Made by a program: the position numbers and the translations under genes. 41,671 bases of DNA. Source: Lachnospiraceae bacterium. GTDB taxonomy: Bacteria; Bacillota; Clostridia; Lachnospirales; Lachnospiraceae. Positions 1 to 8,083 of the stretch are shown in pieces. Within the stretch, counting starts at the first letter, position 1. The number at the start of each line of letters is the position of its first letter. The notes below the pieces were generated by a model. That model made no database searches, had not been told where the DNA came from, and worked only from the letters and a program-made list of their open reading frames with translations. The stretch lies in contig JAFRRM010000031.1 of assembly GCA_017428105.1 (NCBI GenBank), positions 1 to 41,671 on the forward strand. The letters are read 5' to 3'.

Positions 1-60
1 CCGGGTTGAACGATTTCGTTCAGCTCGACACTCTTCTTTAAGATCCTTCTTCAGTATGCG

Positions 61-86
61 GCTTTCAGGGTGCAAGCCTTGAAAGC
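61..86 (+). other. Hairpin upstream of tRNA-Asn
   Basis: A 10-bp stem (61-70 with 77-86, one G-U pair) closes a 6-nt loop and ends four bases before tRNA-Asn. No T-run follows, so it is not a convincing intrinsic terminator. It could be a processing element between this tRNA cluster and an RNA gene upstream of the window. A second small hairpin (TGAACG/CGTTCA) lies at 7-22. The rest of 1-90 shows nothing I recognise. Confidence 0.3.
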
Positions 87-90
87 ACCT

Positions 91-162
91 TCCTCGATAG
101 CTCAATGGTAGAGCACCCGGCTGTTAACCGGGTTGTTGCAGGTTCGAGCCCTGCTCGGGGAG
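91..162 (+). tRNA. tRNA-Asn (GTT)
   Basis: A full cloverleaf can be drawn. The 7-bp acceptor pairs 91-97 with 155-161, with discriminator G162. The D-arm is GCTC/GAGC, the anticodon arm CCCGG-CTGTTAA-CCGGG has anticodon GTT, and the T-arm is GCAGG-TTCGAGC-CCTGC. CCA is not encoded. It is the first of three closely spaced tRNA genes (6 nt to tRNA-Glu), and an identical 72-nt copy lies at 25540-25611. No promoter is visible in the 90 bases before it, so the cluster probably belongs to a longer transcript starting outside the window. Confidence 0.95.
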
Positions 163-168
163 CTCTTC

Positions 169-240
169 GGCCCCATGGTCAAGCGGTTAAGACATCGCCC
201 TTTCACGGCGGTAACTCGGGTTCGATTCCCGATGGGGTCA
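169..240 (+). tRNA. tRNA-Glu (TTC)
   Basis: The acceptor GGCCCCA (169-175) pairs with TGGGGTC (233-239), with discriminator A240. The anticodon loop CTTTCAC carries TTC, and the T-loop TTCGATT is standard. CCA is not encoded. It is the middle gene of the Asn-Glu-Cys cluster, 11 nt before tRNA-Cys. Confidence 0.95.
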
Positions 241-251
241 CTTTTTTATAG

Positions 252-323
252 GGCGACATAGCCAAGTGGTAAGGCGTGGGTCTGCAAAACCCTGATGCGC
301 CGGTTCAAATCCGGCTGTCGCCT
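252..323 (+). tRNA. tRNA-Cys (GCA)
   Basis: The acceptor GGCGACA (252-258) pairs with TGTCGCC (316-322), with discriminator T323, the usual base for tRNA-Cys. The anticodon loop CTGCAAA carries GCA. It is the last gene of the cluster and an intrinsic terminator follows nine bases later. Confidence 0.95.
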
Positions 324-331
324 CTTTCTTT

Positions 332-351
332 AGGGCTTTGGCCCTTTTTTT
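332..351 (+). terminator. Intrinsic terminator of the tRNA cluster
   Basis: A 5-bp stem AGGGC/GCCCT (332-336 with 341-345) with a TTTG loop is followed by an uninterrupted T-run. It sits just past tRNA-Cys and before the promoter of the next gene. Confidence 0.85.
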
Positions 352-390
352 GCGGCGAAAATCTTTTTCCTCTCATTTTCCCCGATCTCC

Positions 391-419
391 TTGCAATTGC
401 CTCGGTTTCCTTTTACAAT
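391..419 (+). promoter_or_regulatory. Sigma-A-type promoter for the zinc-ribbon/propeller gene
   Basis: A -35 TTGCAA (391-396) and -10 TACAAT (414-419) are separated by 17 bp. The pair lies between the tRNA terminator and the gene starting at 484, giving a leader of about 55-60 nt. Confidence 0.6.
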
Positions 420-483
420 TGGGACAGGGAGGGACGTTTCGGTGTCGGACAGACCGGCCAGGCGTTCCTGAAGGAGATATGAG

Positions 484-2124
484 ATGAAAGTATGTCCTAA
501 CTGCGGATGCGGATTTAACGATACTTACAAATTCTGTTCCCAATGCGGCAAGCCGCTGCCGGAAGGCGTGTTTGCCGTGCGCGTGACGACGGAAGGGATG
601 GAGGAGATCAAGGCTCCGATCCCGGAGGACGGTCCCCAGGCTCCAGGACAGGAGATGCCCGCAAGACCGGCCGTGCCCGCTGTGATGCCCCTTCATCCCC
701 GTGTCTCCGGGCCTGCGCCGGTGCCTCCCCGGGCGCGCAAACGGCGTTCCCCGGTCCGCTGGATCCTGGGAGCGGCAGCTGTACTGATCCTGGCACTGTC
801 TCTGGTCTGGGGGATCTCGCTGATCCGGAACCTTTTCCGGAAGAGCAGCAGCGAGCAGCGGAACAGTCTGACCGTGATGGCGTCGGACAACGAGGAACTG
901 GTGGGATATTCTTCCTCCGGCAAACTGGTAAAATATAAAACGGATGAGGGGATCCTGCAGGGACAGCTGTCCCCGGACGGCACGCGGTATCTCTTCCTGA
1001 CCACGGAGAACCGGCTGATGCTGTTCGACGGCTCCCGGTTTACGCATGTGGCGGACGGCGTGAAACGGTTCGTGTTCTCCTTCGACAGTTCAGCCGCCGC
1101 GTATATGACGCAGGAAAACGAACTTTATCTGTACCGGCGCGGTAAATCGCAGCGCGCGGCCGTCAGCGTGACCGAAGATTTCTGCCTCTCGCCCGACGGG
1201 AAGGCGGTGGCGTACGTCCGGGAGGACGGAGAGGATCCGAAGGCATATTATTATGACGGCCGGGAACGGGAGATCGCAAAGGATGCGGTGCCCGCCGCGA
1301 TCTCTGCGGGCGGCCGGTACGTATATTATTGTTCCGCCAAAGGCATTCTGTACGTGCAGAAGGGGAGCGACGCGGATTCCCGTCAGAAGCTGGCGGATCA
1401 TGCGGAAAACATGAGCTTTAACGCCGGGGGCGACGAGATCCTGGTCTCGGACGGCGTCAGCACCTATTTCAGCGAAAAAGGCGGCGAACGGGAGAAGATC
1501 TCGTCCCAGCCGATGATCCTGCTGCCGCCGCAGGGCATCGCGTGGGACTCCGCCGGCTTCTACGGCATCGACAGCCTGAAGGAACGCTGCTATCTGGCGG
1601 CCGGGACCGGCGGCCTGACCGTATATCAGCTGACCGGGAAACTGGAACTGAACAGCCTGATCAGGAACGTGATGACGCCCGGCCTGCTGTCCGACGGCCG
1701 CACGATGGTCTACACCAAGAACGGCAATCTGTACTGGATGGACCTGAAAAAGCCCGAAGACCGCGAGACGAAGATCGCGGACAATGTGCGGAGTTTCCGT
1801 GTCAGCATGAGCGGCCGGAGTTTGCTGTATATCGACGAAGAGGGGGAGACCTGGTTCGCGAAGACCGGCAGTTCTGCCCGGCGCGTCACAGCGGACACCA
1901 TCGATCTGTACGGGGCTTCCGCAGGCCTGAACGGCGGTTTCGTCTATGAACTGGAGGGGAGCCTGTATTTCACGGACGGCGGCAAGCCGGTGAAGGTCAG
2001 CGGACTGAGCGACGACGTGCTGACCCTGAGCGGGAACGGTTTCTGGGTCATGGCCGAATGCCGGAACGGGGACGTGTTCGTGAGCACGAACGGAAAGAGT
2101 TACACCAGGTTCATCAGAAAATAA
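484..2124 (+). CDS. Zinc-ribbon, single-TM, beta-propeller surface protein
   Basis: A 546-aa protein with three parts. Residues 1-30 form a short zinc ribbon with two CxxC-type pairs (CPNCGCG and CSQCGK). After a Pro-rich stretch comes a basic patch and one hydrophobic segment at about 92-114. The remaining 430 residues are repeated short beta blocks with SPDG motifs (such as SPDGTRYLF and SPDGKAVAY), as in TolB/PD40-like propellers. The topology is probably cytoplasmic zinc ribbon and extracellular propeller. The start is supported by AAGGAG six bases upstream. It is monocistronic between its own promoter and a weak terminator. The exact role is unknown; a sensor or scaffold at the membrane is an inference from architecture only. 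Confidence 0.75.
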   Translation: MKVCPNCGCGFNDTYKFCSQCGKPLPEGVFAVRVTTEGMEEIKAPIPEDGPQAPGQEMPARPAVPAVMPLHPRVSGPAPVPPRARKRRSPVRWILGAAAVLILALSLVWGISLIRNLFRKSSSEQRNSLTVMASDNEELVGYSSSGKLVKYKTDEGILQGQLSPDGTRYLFLTTENRLMLFDGSRFTHVADGVKRFVFSFDSSAAAYMTQENELYLYRRGKSQRAAVSVTEDFCLSPDGKAVAYVREDGEDPKAYYYDGREREIAKDAVPAAISAGGRYVYYCSAKGILYVQKGSDADSRQKLADHAENMSFNAGGDEILVSDGVSTYFSEKGGEREKISSQPMILLPPQGIAWDSAGFYGIDSLKERCYLAAGTGGLTVYQLTGKLELNSLIRNVMTPGLLSDGRTMVYTKNGNLYWMDLKKPEDRETKIADNVRSFRVSMSGRSLLYIDEEGETWFAKTGSSARRVTADTIDLYGASAGLNGGFVYELEGSLYFTDGGKPVKVSGLSDDVLTLSGNGFWVMAECRNGDVFVSTNGKSYTRFIRK

Positions 2125-2131
2125 AAAAATA

Positions 2132-2150
2132 CCGGATCGTGTCCGTTTTT
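2132..2150 (+). terminator. Weak terminator after the propeller gene
   Basis: A short CGGA/TCCG stem, extended by a G-U pair, is preceded by an A-run and followed by TTTTT. The stem is short, so efficiency is uncertain. The remaining bases up to 2270 hold an isolated AAAGGAGG-like purine stretch at about 2206 but no gene I can support. Confidence 0.4.
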
Positions 2151-2270
2151 GCCTTTCCCAAGTGTTAATTATTCAGAGGCACTTTTATCTCAACCAAATC
2201 TGAGAAAGGAGGTAAGACGGGGGGACGGCGGTTCCGGCACAAAGATCCGATCCCGCGGGAACTGCGGAAA

Positions 2271-2306
2271 AAAGGAGACGGGCAGCAGCGCCCGTCTCCT
2301 TTTTTT
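2271..2306. terminator. Bidirectional terminator (serves aspS)
   Basis: A perfect 10-bp stem (2274-2283 with 2290-2299) has a 6-nt loop, with A-rich sequence on the left and a T-run on the right, so both strands show a terminator. It lies 3' of aspS on the minus strand and downstream of the propeller gene on the plus strand. Confidence 0.85.
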
Positions 2307-2354
2307 GCTTTCCGCGGACCGTCTGGTCCGGGACCGGATATTCCCTGTGTCTGT

Positions 2355-3689
2355 TTACGGTGTCAGCCGGTTGGGGCTGCGGAACAGGAACATGCATTCC
2401 TTGATGGGCAGGCCCACGAGCAGCATCGTGAGACGGTCCACGCCCAGGCCGAAGCCGCCGTGAGGCGGGCAGCCGTACTTGAAGAACTCCAGATAGAACT
2501 TCACGTCGTCGGCCAGGCCCTTCTCATCCGCCTGTTTCTTTAACAGATCGAAGCGGTGTTCGCGCTGCGCGCCGGTGGTGATCTCCGTGCCGCGCCAGAT
2601 CAGGTCGTAGCCGAGGGGCATGCCGTGCTCGTCGCGCATGTGGTAGAAGGCGCGCTTTTCGGGCTTGTAGTCCGTGACGAACAGGAATTCGTGGCCGTAA
2701 TGCTTCTTCACCCAGTCGTAGCTTAAGCGTTCGGCTTCGGTGGTCAGGTCGTTCTTTTCTTCTTCGGGCACCGTGAAGCCGAAGTCTTCTTCCAGACCCT
2801 TGTAAAGGTCGGCCAGCTTCACTTCCGGGAAGGGGAGGGTCGGGACCGTGAGCGGAATGCCGAAGGCCGCCTCGATCTCATCGCCGTAGGCTTCCTTGAC
2901 CTGGGTCAGACCGTAGGTCAGCAGCTCCGCTTCGAACTGCATGACGTCGCGGAAGGAGTTGATGTAGCTCATCTCGATGTCGAAGCCGGTGAATTCGGTG
3001 GTGTGCTTGTTGGTGAAGGATTTTTCCGCGCGGAAGACCGGGCCCACTTCGAAGATCCGCTCAAAGCCGGCCGCCATGGCCATCTGCTTGTAGAACTGCG
3101 GGCTTTGGGCCAGATAGGCGCTGCGGTCGAAGTATTTGACTTCAAACACATCGGCACCGCTCTCGGAAGCCGCCGCGATCAGCTTGGGGGTGTGGATCTC
3201 CATGAAGTTCCGGGCCAGACAGAATTCACGCAGGGAGGCGATCAGCTTCGTCTGGACCTTGAACATCAGCTGGTTCTCGTCCGTGCGCAGGTCCACCCAG
3301 CGGTAGTCGATGCGCTGGTCGATGGAGGAGCGCTCCACGGCCTGTTTCTTCTTGGTGGCGGGGATGCTCTTTCGCGCGATGGGCAGAGCCTCGGCGAGGG
3401 ATTCCACGCGGATGCTGTCCGGGATCATTTCCAGGCCGCCCAGTTTGACGTAGTCATTTTCCACCACGGTGCCGGTGGCGGTGATGACGCTGTCCGGGGT
3501 CAGGCCCGCGAGCGCGTCGGCCACTTCCGGCAGTTTCTCCTTCTCCACCGTGATCTGCAGTCGGCCGGTGATATCCTTCAGGACGATGAAGGCCATGGCC
3601 TTGCTGTCGCGGTAGTTGTCCACAAAGCCCTGCACCATGACGGGCTCGCCCAGATGCTCTTTGATGTCTTGGATCATGCAGCGGTTCAT
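2355..3689 (-). CDS. aspS: Aspartyl-tRNA synthetase, archaeal-type (possibly non-discriminating)
   Basis: A 444-aa class IIb aminoacyl-tRNA synthetase charging tRNA with aspartate. It has an N-terminal OB-fold (about 10-105) and a catalytic domain without the large GAD insertion of ordinary ~590-aa bacterial AspRS, so it is the short archaeal/eukaryal type. The AspRS hallmark QSPQFYKQM is present where AsnRS differs, followed by motif 2 GPVFRAEK and motif 3 around GLGVDRLTM. The C-terminus reads FRSPNRLTP where many relatives have PRDxxRLTP. I start it at the ATG at 3689 because AAGGAG lies seven bases upstream; an in-frame upstream start lacks this. It follows trkH on the same strand. If non-discriminating, it would also make Asp-tRNA(Asn), requiring GatCAB; that part is inference. 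Confidence 0.85.
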   Translation of the reverse strand: MNRCMIQDIKEHLGEPVMVQGFVDNYRDSKAMAFIVLKDITGRLQITVEKEKLPEVADALAGLTPDSVITATGTVVENDYVKLGGLEMIPDSIRVESLAEALPIARKSIPATKKKQAVERSSIDQRIDYRWVDLRTDENQLMFKVQTKLIASLREFCLARNFMEIHTPKLIAAASESGADVFEVKYFDRSAYLAQSPQFYKQMAMAAGFERIFEVGPVFRAEKSFTNKHTTEFTGFDIEMSYINSFRDVMQFEAELLTYGLTQVKEAYGDEIEAAFGIPLTVPTLPFPEVKLADLYKGLEEDFGFTVPEEEKNDLTTEAERLSYDWVKKHYGHEFLFVTDYKPEKRAFYHMRDEHGMPLGYDLIWRGTEITTGAQREHRFDLLKKQADEKGLADDVKFYLEFFKYGCPPHGGFGLGVDRLTMLLVGLPIKECMFLFRSPNRLTP

Positions 3690-3749
3690 AATATTCTCCT
3701 TCTTATATGGATTCATGTTCATGGAAGTAACAGGCGGATCCGGCGCCTT

Positions 3750-5237
3750 TCAGCTGTGGCGCCAGGTGGCGCGGGACAGCAGGGCCAGGATGGGGAAGAT
3801 CTCCAGGCGGCCGATCAGCATGTCCAGGATCAGCACGATCTTGGCGCCGATGCTGAAACCGTGGAAGTTGCCGGTGGGACCCACGATGCGGCCCAGGCCG
3901 GGGCCCACGTTGTTGAAGCAGGTCAGCACGGCCGTGAAGCTGGTGGTGCCGTCCTGCCCGTCAAACGCGACCAGGAAGTAGCTGACGAACAGCAGGACCG
4001 CGTAGGCGGCCACGTAGGTGTTCAGGTTGTGCAGCACGCTTTCGCTGACGACGCGGCCGTTCATGCGCACGTTGACGATGCGGCCCGGCCGGATCATCTG
4101 GCGCATGTTGCGGAACAGGTTCTTCACGATCAGGATCAGGCGGACCACTTTGGCGCCGCCGCAGGTGCTGCCCGCGCACGCGCCCATGATGGTCAGGAAG
4201 ACGACGATGGCCCGCGTGAAGTTGGGCCACAGGTCAAAGTCCGTCGTGGCGTAGCCGGTGGTGGAGGCCAGCGACCCGACCGTGAAGGCGGCATCCTTGA
4301 TGGCCGACCCGGTGCTCCGGTACTGCGGCACGATGCAGATCGTGATGGCGATGACGGCCGCCAGCGAGATCCCCAGGAAGGTCCGCAGCTCCTCATCCTT
4401 CAGCACGGACTTCACGTCGCCGCGGAGGATCAGGAAATAGCAGCTGAAGTTGATGCCGAAGAGGAACATGAAGACCGTGGTGACGATCTGGGTATAGACG
4501 GAATAACCGCCCAGGCCGGCATTGATGACGGCGAAGCCGCCGGTGCCCGCGGTGCCCACCGCGATGCAGAACGCGTCGAACACGCCGGTGGGATGCGCCC
4601 CGTCGTGGAAGAACAGGCCGCCCAGGGCCAGCAGGCCGAAATCCAGCAGCGTCAGGCCGATGTAGATCATGTACAGGATCTGTGCGGTCTTGCGGATCTG
4701 GGGGACCAGCTTGCCCACGCTGGGACCGGGGCTTTCCGCCCGCAGCAGGTGCAGCGTGAAGCCGGAGCCCCGGTTGTCGCGCGGCGCCAGCGCCAGCAGG
4801 AAGACCAGCACGCCCATGCCGCCGATCCAGTGGGTGAAGCTGCGCCAGTACAGGATGCTCTTGTCCAGGCTCTCCACCTCGGTGAGGATGGAGGCCCCGG
4901 TGGTGGTGAAGCCGGAGACCGTCTCGAACACCGCGTCGATGAAAGCCGGGATCTCCCGTGAAAGGAAGAACGGCAGGGCGCCGGTGATGCCCATGACGAT
5001 CCAGGAGAGGCCGGCGCAGGCCAGACCCTCTTTCTCATAGAAATCGCCGACTTTTTCGCCGCGGCTCAGGAGCCGGAAGACGAAGCTCACCGCCAGGATG
5101 ATCAGGATGCTCTGCCAGTAGGCCGCCGTGGCGCGGGGCTCGCGGTAGGCCAGAGACAGCAGGAAAGCCGGCAGCATGAGGGCTGCTTCTATGATCAGGA
5201 TCCGGCCGATGAAACGGGACAGGGACTTGTAATTCAT
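3750..5237 (-). CDS. trkH: TrkH-type potassium uptake channel subunit
   Basis: A 495-aa polytopic membrane protein of the TrkH/KtrB family, which forms the K+-conducting pore. Four filter-like loops can be read in order: TTTGAS (about 112), TAGTGGFA (about 230), STTGYAT (about 326) and NVGPGLG (about 445), each with the conserved glycine. Long hydrophobic helices lie between them. It is encoded 21 nt after trkA on the same strand, so the gating ring and pore are made together. No separate promoter is visible. aspS lies 60 nt further downstream and may be read through. Identification is firm; whether Na+ is coupled cannot be told from sequence. Confidence 0.93.
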   Translation of the reverse strand: MNYKSLSRFIGRILIIEAALMLPAFLLSLAYREPRATAAYWQSILIILAVSFVFRLLSRGEKVGDFYEKEGLACAGLSWIVMGITGALPFFLSREIPAFIDAVFETVSGFTTTGASILTEVESLDKSILYWRSFTHWIGGMGVLVFLLALAPRDNRGSGFTLHLLRAESPGPSVGKLVPQIRKTAQILYMIYIGLTLLDFGLLALGGLFFHDGAHPTGVFDAFCIAVGTAGTGGFAVINAGLGGYSVYTQIVTTVFMFLFGINFSCYFLILRGDVKSVLKDEELRTFLGISLAAVIAITICIVPQYRSTGSAIKDAAFTVGSLASTTGYATTDFDLWPNFTRAIVVFLTIMGACAGSTCGGAKVVRLILIVKNLFRNMRQMIRPGRIVNVRMNGRVVSESVLHNLNTYVAAYAVLLFVSYFLVAFDGQDGTTSFTAVLTCFNNVGPGLGRIVGPTGNFHGFSIGAKIVLILDMLIGRLEIFPILALLSRATWRHS

Positions 5238-5258
5238 GGCTTGGCTTTTCCGGGCCTT

Positions 5259-6623
5259 TCAGGCAAAAATATCGTTGAAGCGCTGAACGTTCATTTCAGC
5301 GGAGGAGATGACGATGACGGAGTCGCCCAGGGTGAACTGGGAGGAGCCGCCCGCGATGGCGGTGGTGCCCTGGTGCGAGATCGCCGCGATCAGGACGCCC
5401 GGCTTGATCTTCAGATCCTGCAGGGCCGTGTCGCGGTGCTGGGACGCCGGGCCGATGACGAATTCCGCGGCTTCCACGCGGCCGCCCGCCACGGACTGCA
5501 CCGTGATGGCGGAGTCGCCACTGGTATCGCGCATGGAGCGCACATAACGCACCACGATGTCGCTGCACAGCTCCTTGGGCGATACGATGCTGCCCAGGGA
5601 CAGGCCGCTCACGATGTTCTGCAGCTCGTCGATATGGCCCTGCTTCGTGATGACGATGGGCACCTTCTGGCTGATGGCGTACAGCGACATGACGATGTTC
5701 AGCTCGTCCAGGCCGGTCAGCGCCACGAAGGCGTCCGCCGTGGACAGCCCCTCTTTTTCCAGTGTGGAGGGCACGGTGATGTCGCCGTACGTGATGCTGA
5801 CGTCGGGCAGCAGCCGGGCCAGGTCCTGGCAGCGGGTCATGTCGTTGTCGATGATCTGGACCTGGATGCCGTCGCGTTCCAGCAGCTGGGCGAGATAGAG
5901 GCTGACGCGGCCGCCGCCCCCCAGGATCGCGCGCTTGACTTTGTGGGAAATGATCCCCAGGTCGCGCAGCATGGTGCCCAGCGCAGCGGCCGGTGCCGTC
6001 ATGAAGACGCGGTCGCCGGCCTTCAGGACGAAATCGCCCTTGGGCAGCGTGACTTCGGTCCCGCGCAGCACGGCGCAGATCAGGACTTTGGATCTCAGGA
6101 TGCCGGACACGTTCCGCAGGGCGACGTCAGCGAGCGGGCTGTCCTCCGCAATGCGGAATTCCACCAGCTCCACGCGGCCCCGGGCGAACGATTCACGCTT
6201 CAGGAAGCCGGGGAAGCGGAGCAGGCGCTCGATCTCCACGGCGGCGCTGCGCTCGGGATTCACGATCAGGGACAGGCCGAACACGTCGCGCATCTCGATG
6301 ATCTGCGGCGCATATTCCGAATCCCGGATACGGACGATGGTATGGATGCCCGGGTTGAGCTGGCGGGCCGTGACGCAGCAGAGCAGGTTCACTTCGTCCG
6401 CGTCGGTGACGGCGATCAGCAGGTCCGCGTCCGCGGCGCCCGCGTCCCGGAGGGTCTGCACCGTGGCGCAGTTGCCTTCCAGGCCCATCACGTCGTAGGT
6501 GGCGCATACGCGCTCCAGTATGTCGGTCTTGCGGTCGATGACGGTCACGTCATGGCCGTCGGCGACCAGCTGGCCGGTCAGGGTGGTACCGACTTTTCCG
6601 ATACCGGCAACGATGATCTTCAT
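5259..6623 (-). CDS. trkA: TrkA-type potassium channel regulatory subunit
   Basis: A 454-aa cytoplasmic protein with two RCK modules in tandem, each a Rossmann-type RCK_N plus an RCK_C domain. The first begins IIVAGIGKVGTTLTGQL with an acidic residue after the next beta strand (VIDRK), fitting NAD(H) binding. The second begins near residue 229 with AILGGGGRVSLYLAQ. RCK_C segments lie at about 140-220 and 370-450. It gates TrkH. RCK_C domains of related Firmicute proteins bind c-di-AMP (family knowledge), which makes the c-di-AMP phosphodiesterase gene 3 kb away notable. A promoter with TTGTTT and TATAAT lies about 65 nt upstream of the start. Confidence 0.93.
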   Translation of the reverse strand: MKIIVAGIGKVGTTLTGQLVADGHDVTVIDRKTDILERVCATYDVMGLEGNCATVQTLRDAGAADADLLIAVTDADEVNLLCCVTARQLNPGIHTIVRIRDSEYAPQIIEMRDVFGLSLIVNPERSAAVEIERLLRFPGFLKRESFARGRVELVEFRIAEDSPLADVALRNVSGILRSKVLICAVLRGTEVTLPKGDFVLKAGDRVFMTAPAAALGTMLRDLGIISHKVKRAILGGGGRVSLYLAQLLERDGIQVQIIDNDMTRCQDLARLLPDVSITYGDITVPSTLEKEGLSTADAFVALTGLDELNIVMSLYAISQKVPIVITKQGHIDELQNIVSGLSLGSIVSPKELCSDIVVRYVRSMRDTSGDSAITVQSVAGGRVEAAEFVIGPASQHRDTALQDLKIKPGVLIAAISHQGTTAIAGGSSQFTLGDSVIVISSAEMNVQRFNDIFA

Positions 6624-6687
6624 AAAATCTTCCTTCTCTGGTCCCGGAGGAGAAATGCGGTCTGATCGGGGATCGAATTATCTTTCA

Positions 6688-6715
6688 ATTATAGCAAAAA
6701 GCGGCGAAAAAACAA
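6688..6715 (-). promoter_or_regulatory. Promoter of trkA-trkH(-aspS)
   Basis: Read on the minus strand, TTGTTT (6715-6710) and a consensus TATAAT (6693-6688) are 16 bp apart. It lies between the HAD gene and trkA, so the K+ transport operon has its own start. Confidence 0.7.
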
Positions 6716-6739
6716 GTTCGGAGGACGGAAAAATGCAAA

Positions 6740-7573
6740 TTACAGCAGCTGCTTCAGGAAATTTTCCACCCCGTCCTTGCTCGCGGGCGCCACATGCACG
6801 CCGGCGGCGGCCAGGACTTCGGGAATGGCGTCGGCCGGGGCCAGGGAAACGGCGGCGAGCTTCAGCATGGGGATGTCGTTGACGTTGTCCCCGGCAGCCA
6901 GCATGCAGCCGGGCGTCAGGCCCAGATGATCCAGCAGGAATCGGGCGGCCCGGCCCTTGCTGGTGCCGGCGGCGTTGAATTCCACGTTCCAGATGCCGGA
7001 GGTGGTGAGGGCCAGCTCGGAGGCGAAGGGCTGGGCCGGGAAATCGCGCATCACGGCCTCGCGGGCCTCGGCGTCATAGGTGGCGAAGCCCACTTTGTCC
7101 ACGAATTCGCTTTCCGGCTCGGCCAGGTATTCGGAGAACGGCATCAGGCGCGCGGTGTCCATCCAGTCCTTCAGGGAAACGCTGCTGGTGTCCGGCCGCC
7201 TGCCGTCCGGCGTCATGTCCAGGTAATGCCGGCCGTTGCGGTAGGAGAAGGCGATGCCGCGGTAGCCGCGGAGGAACTCCGTGAGACGCTTCGCCGTCTC
7301 GCGGGGGACCATGTTGCGGTAGATGACTTCGGACGTCTGCAGGTCCGTGATCAGGGCGCCGTTGGCGGTGACCGCATAGCGCAGGCCGGGGGCGTCCAGC
7401 AGTTCCCGCGGGATATTGTGCGTGCCGCGGCCCGTGCAGAGCACGAAAATATAGCCCCGGCGGCTCAGCTCCGTGATCAGGCGGCCGGTGGCCGTCAGGT
7501 CCTTGCCGTCGAAGGGCAGCAGCGTCCCGTCGATGTCGCTGAAAATAATTTTGATATTCTGCAGTTCTGCCAT
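6740..7573 (-). CDS. Cof-type HAD-IIB phosphatase
   Basis: A 277-aa soluble HAD-superfamily hydrolase of the Cof/HAD-IIB group, which dephosphorylates small sugar or nucleotide phosphates. Motif I is DIDGTLLPF (Asp nucleophile near residue 13), motif II CTGRGTHN, motif III a lysine in the SKGRAARFLLDHLGL segment, and motif IV GDNVNDIPML. A cap domain spans about 85-195. The length is normal for the family. It is upstream of trkA on the same strand but separated by a promoter, so co-regulation is not implied. The substrate cannot be predicted from sequence. Confidence 0.9.
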   Translation of the reverse strand: MAELQNIKIIFSDIDGTLLPFDGKDLTATGRLITELSRRGYIFVLCTGRGTHNIPRELLDAPGLRYAVTANGALITDLQTSEVIYRNMVPRETAKRLTEFLRGYRGIAFSYRNGRHYLDMTPDGRRPDTSSVSLKDWMDTARLMPFSEYLAEPESEFVDKVGFATYDAEAREAVMRDFPAQPFASELALTTSGIWNVEFNAAGTSKGRAARFLLDHLGLTPGCMLAAGDNVNDIPMLKLAAVSLAPADAIPEVLAAAGVHVAPASKDGVENFLKQLL

Positions 7574-7651
7574 AGCGGAGAAGCCTTTCCTCTGATATAA
7601 TCCCCGGTAAGGAGACGATGCCGTATGCTATAAAGATACACGCTTCGCACG

Positions 7652-7688
7652 GAAAAAACAAGAGCGCGGCCATGAAACATCGCCGCGC
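7652..7688 (-). terminator. Terminator of the cold-shock gene
   Basis: On the minus strand a perfect GCGCGGC/GCCGCGC stem (7688-7682 with 7670-7664), with a small inner ATG/CAT extension, is followed by TCTTGTTTTTT. It lies about 30 nt past the csp stop. Confidence 0.85.
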
Positions 7689-7718
7689 CCGGAATGATCT
7701 CGGATGATTTTGGATCGA

Positions 7719-7916
7719 TCACAGTTTGACTACGTTCACCGCCTGGGGCCCCTTGCCGCCGTCGGCGACGTCGAACTCCACCTGAGCGCCTTCTTCGATG
7801 GACTTGTAACCATCCATCACAAGCCCGCTGAAGTGTACAAAAACATCCCGTCCGTCTTCATCCGTGATGAAGCCGTAGCCTTTCTGGTTATTAAACCATT
7901 TGACAGTTCCCTTCAT
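7719..7916 (-). CDS. Cold-shock protein (CspA family)
   Basis: A 65-aa single cold-shock domain with RNP1 KGYGFITDE and RNP2 VFVHFS, which binds single-stranded RNA/DNA and melts secondary structure. I start it at the ATG at 7916 (MKGTVKWF). The TTG six codons upstream overlaps the GGGAGG ribosome-binding site and is not needed. A clear promoter lies 46 nt upstream, a small hairpin sits in the leader (7935-7950) and a strong terminator follows, so it is a stand-alone gene. Confidence 0.95.
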   Translation of the reverse strand: MKGTVKWFNNQKGYGFITDEDGRDVFVHFSGLVMDGYKSIEEGAQVEFDVADGGKGPQAVNVVKL

Positions 7917-7961
7917 TCTTGCATTGCCTCCCAAAACTCTTGATCGAGTTTAGTTTTACAT

Positions 7962-7990
7962 ATAGTACCATTTCCGATTGTTTAAGTCAA
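7962..7990 (-). promoter_or_regulatory. Promoter of the cold-shock gene
   Basis: On the minus strand TTGACT (7990-7985) and TACTAT (7967-7962) are 17 bp apart. The resulting leader is about 40 nt and contains an AACTC/GAGTT hairpin. It lies back to back with the upstream region of tmcAL. Confidence 0.7.
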
Positions 7991-8006
7991 CCGTCTTTGC
8001 AAATAA

Positions 8007-8034
8007 TTGTTTTGCGGAGCGGATTTTTTACAAA
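8007..8034 (+). promoter_or_regulatory. Possible tmcAL promoter
   Basis: TTGTTT (8007-8012) and TACAAA (8029-8034) are separated by 16 bp, 50 nt before the tmcAL start and divergent from the csp promoter. The -10 box is poor, so this is tentative. Confidence 0.35.
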
Positions 8035-8083
8035 CAGCAAAAAAAGAGATTGTCGAAAAACGTCTGACTGAGAGGTGTTTTGG

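Noticed and set aside
2149..2463. Open frame between the propeller gene and aspS
   Set aside because: It runs through the bidirectional terminator and into the antisense of aspS and has no recognisable product.
3003..4961. Very long open frames antisense to aspS/trkH (also 5241-6665, 9275-11266, 11402-12952, 17464-19524, 25924-27522)
   Set aside because: They mirror real genes on the opposite strand, are rich in Arg, His, Gln and Gly as expected from GC-rich shadows, have no ribosome-binding sites and resemble no protein.
7641..7660. Promoter -35 box for the HAD gene (TTGTTT on the minus strand)
   Set aside because: It is the T-tract of the csp terminator and no good -10 box is correctly spaced, so I did not list it.
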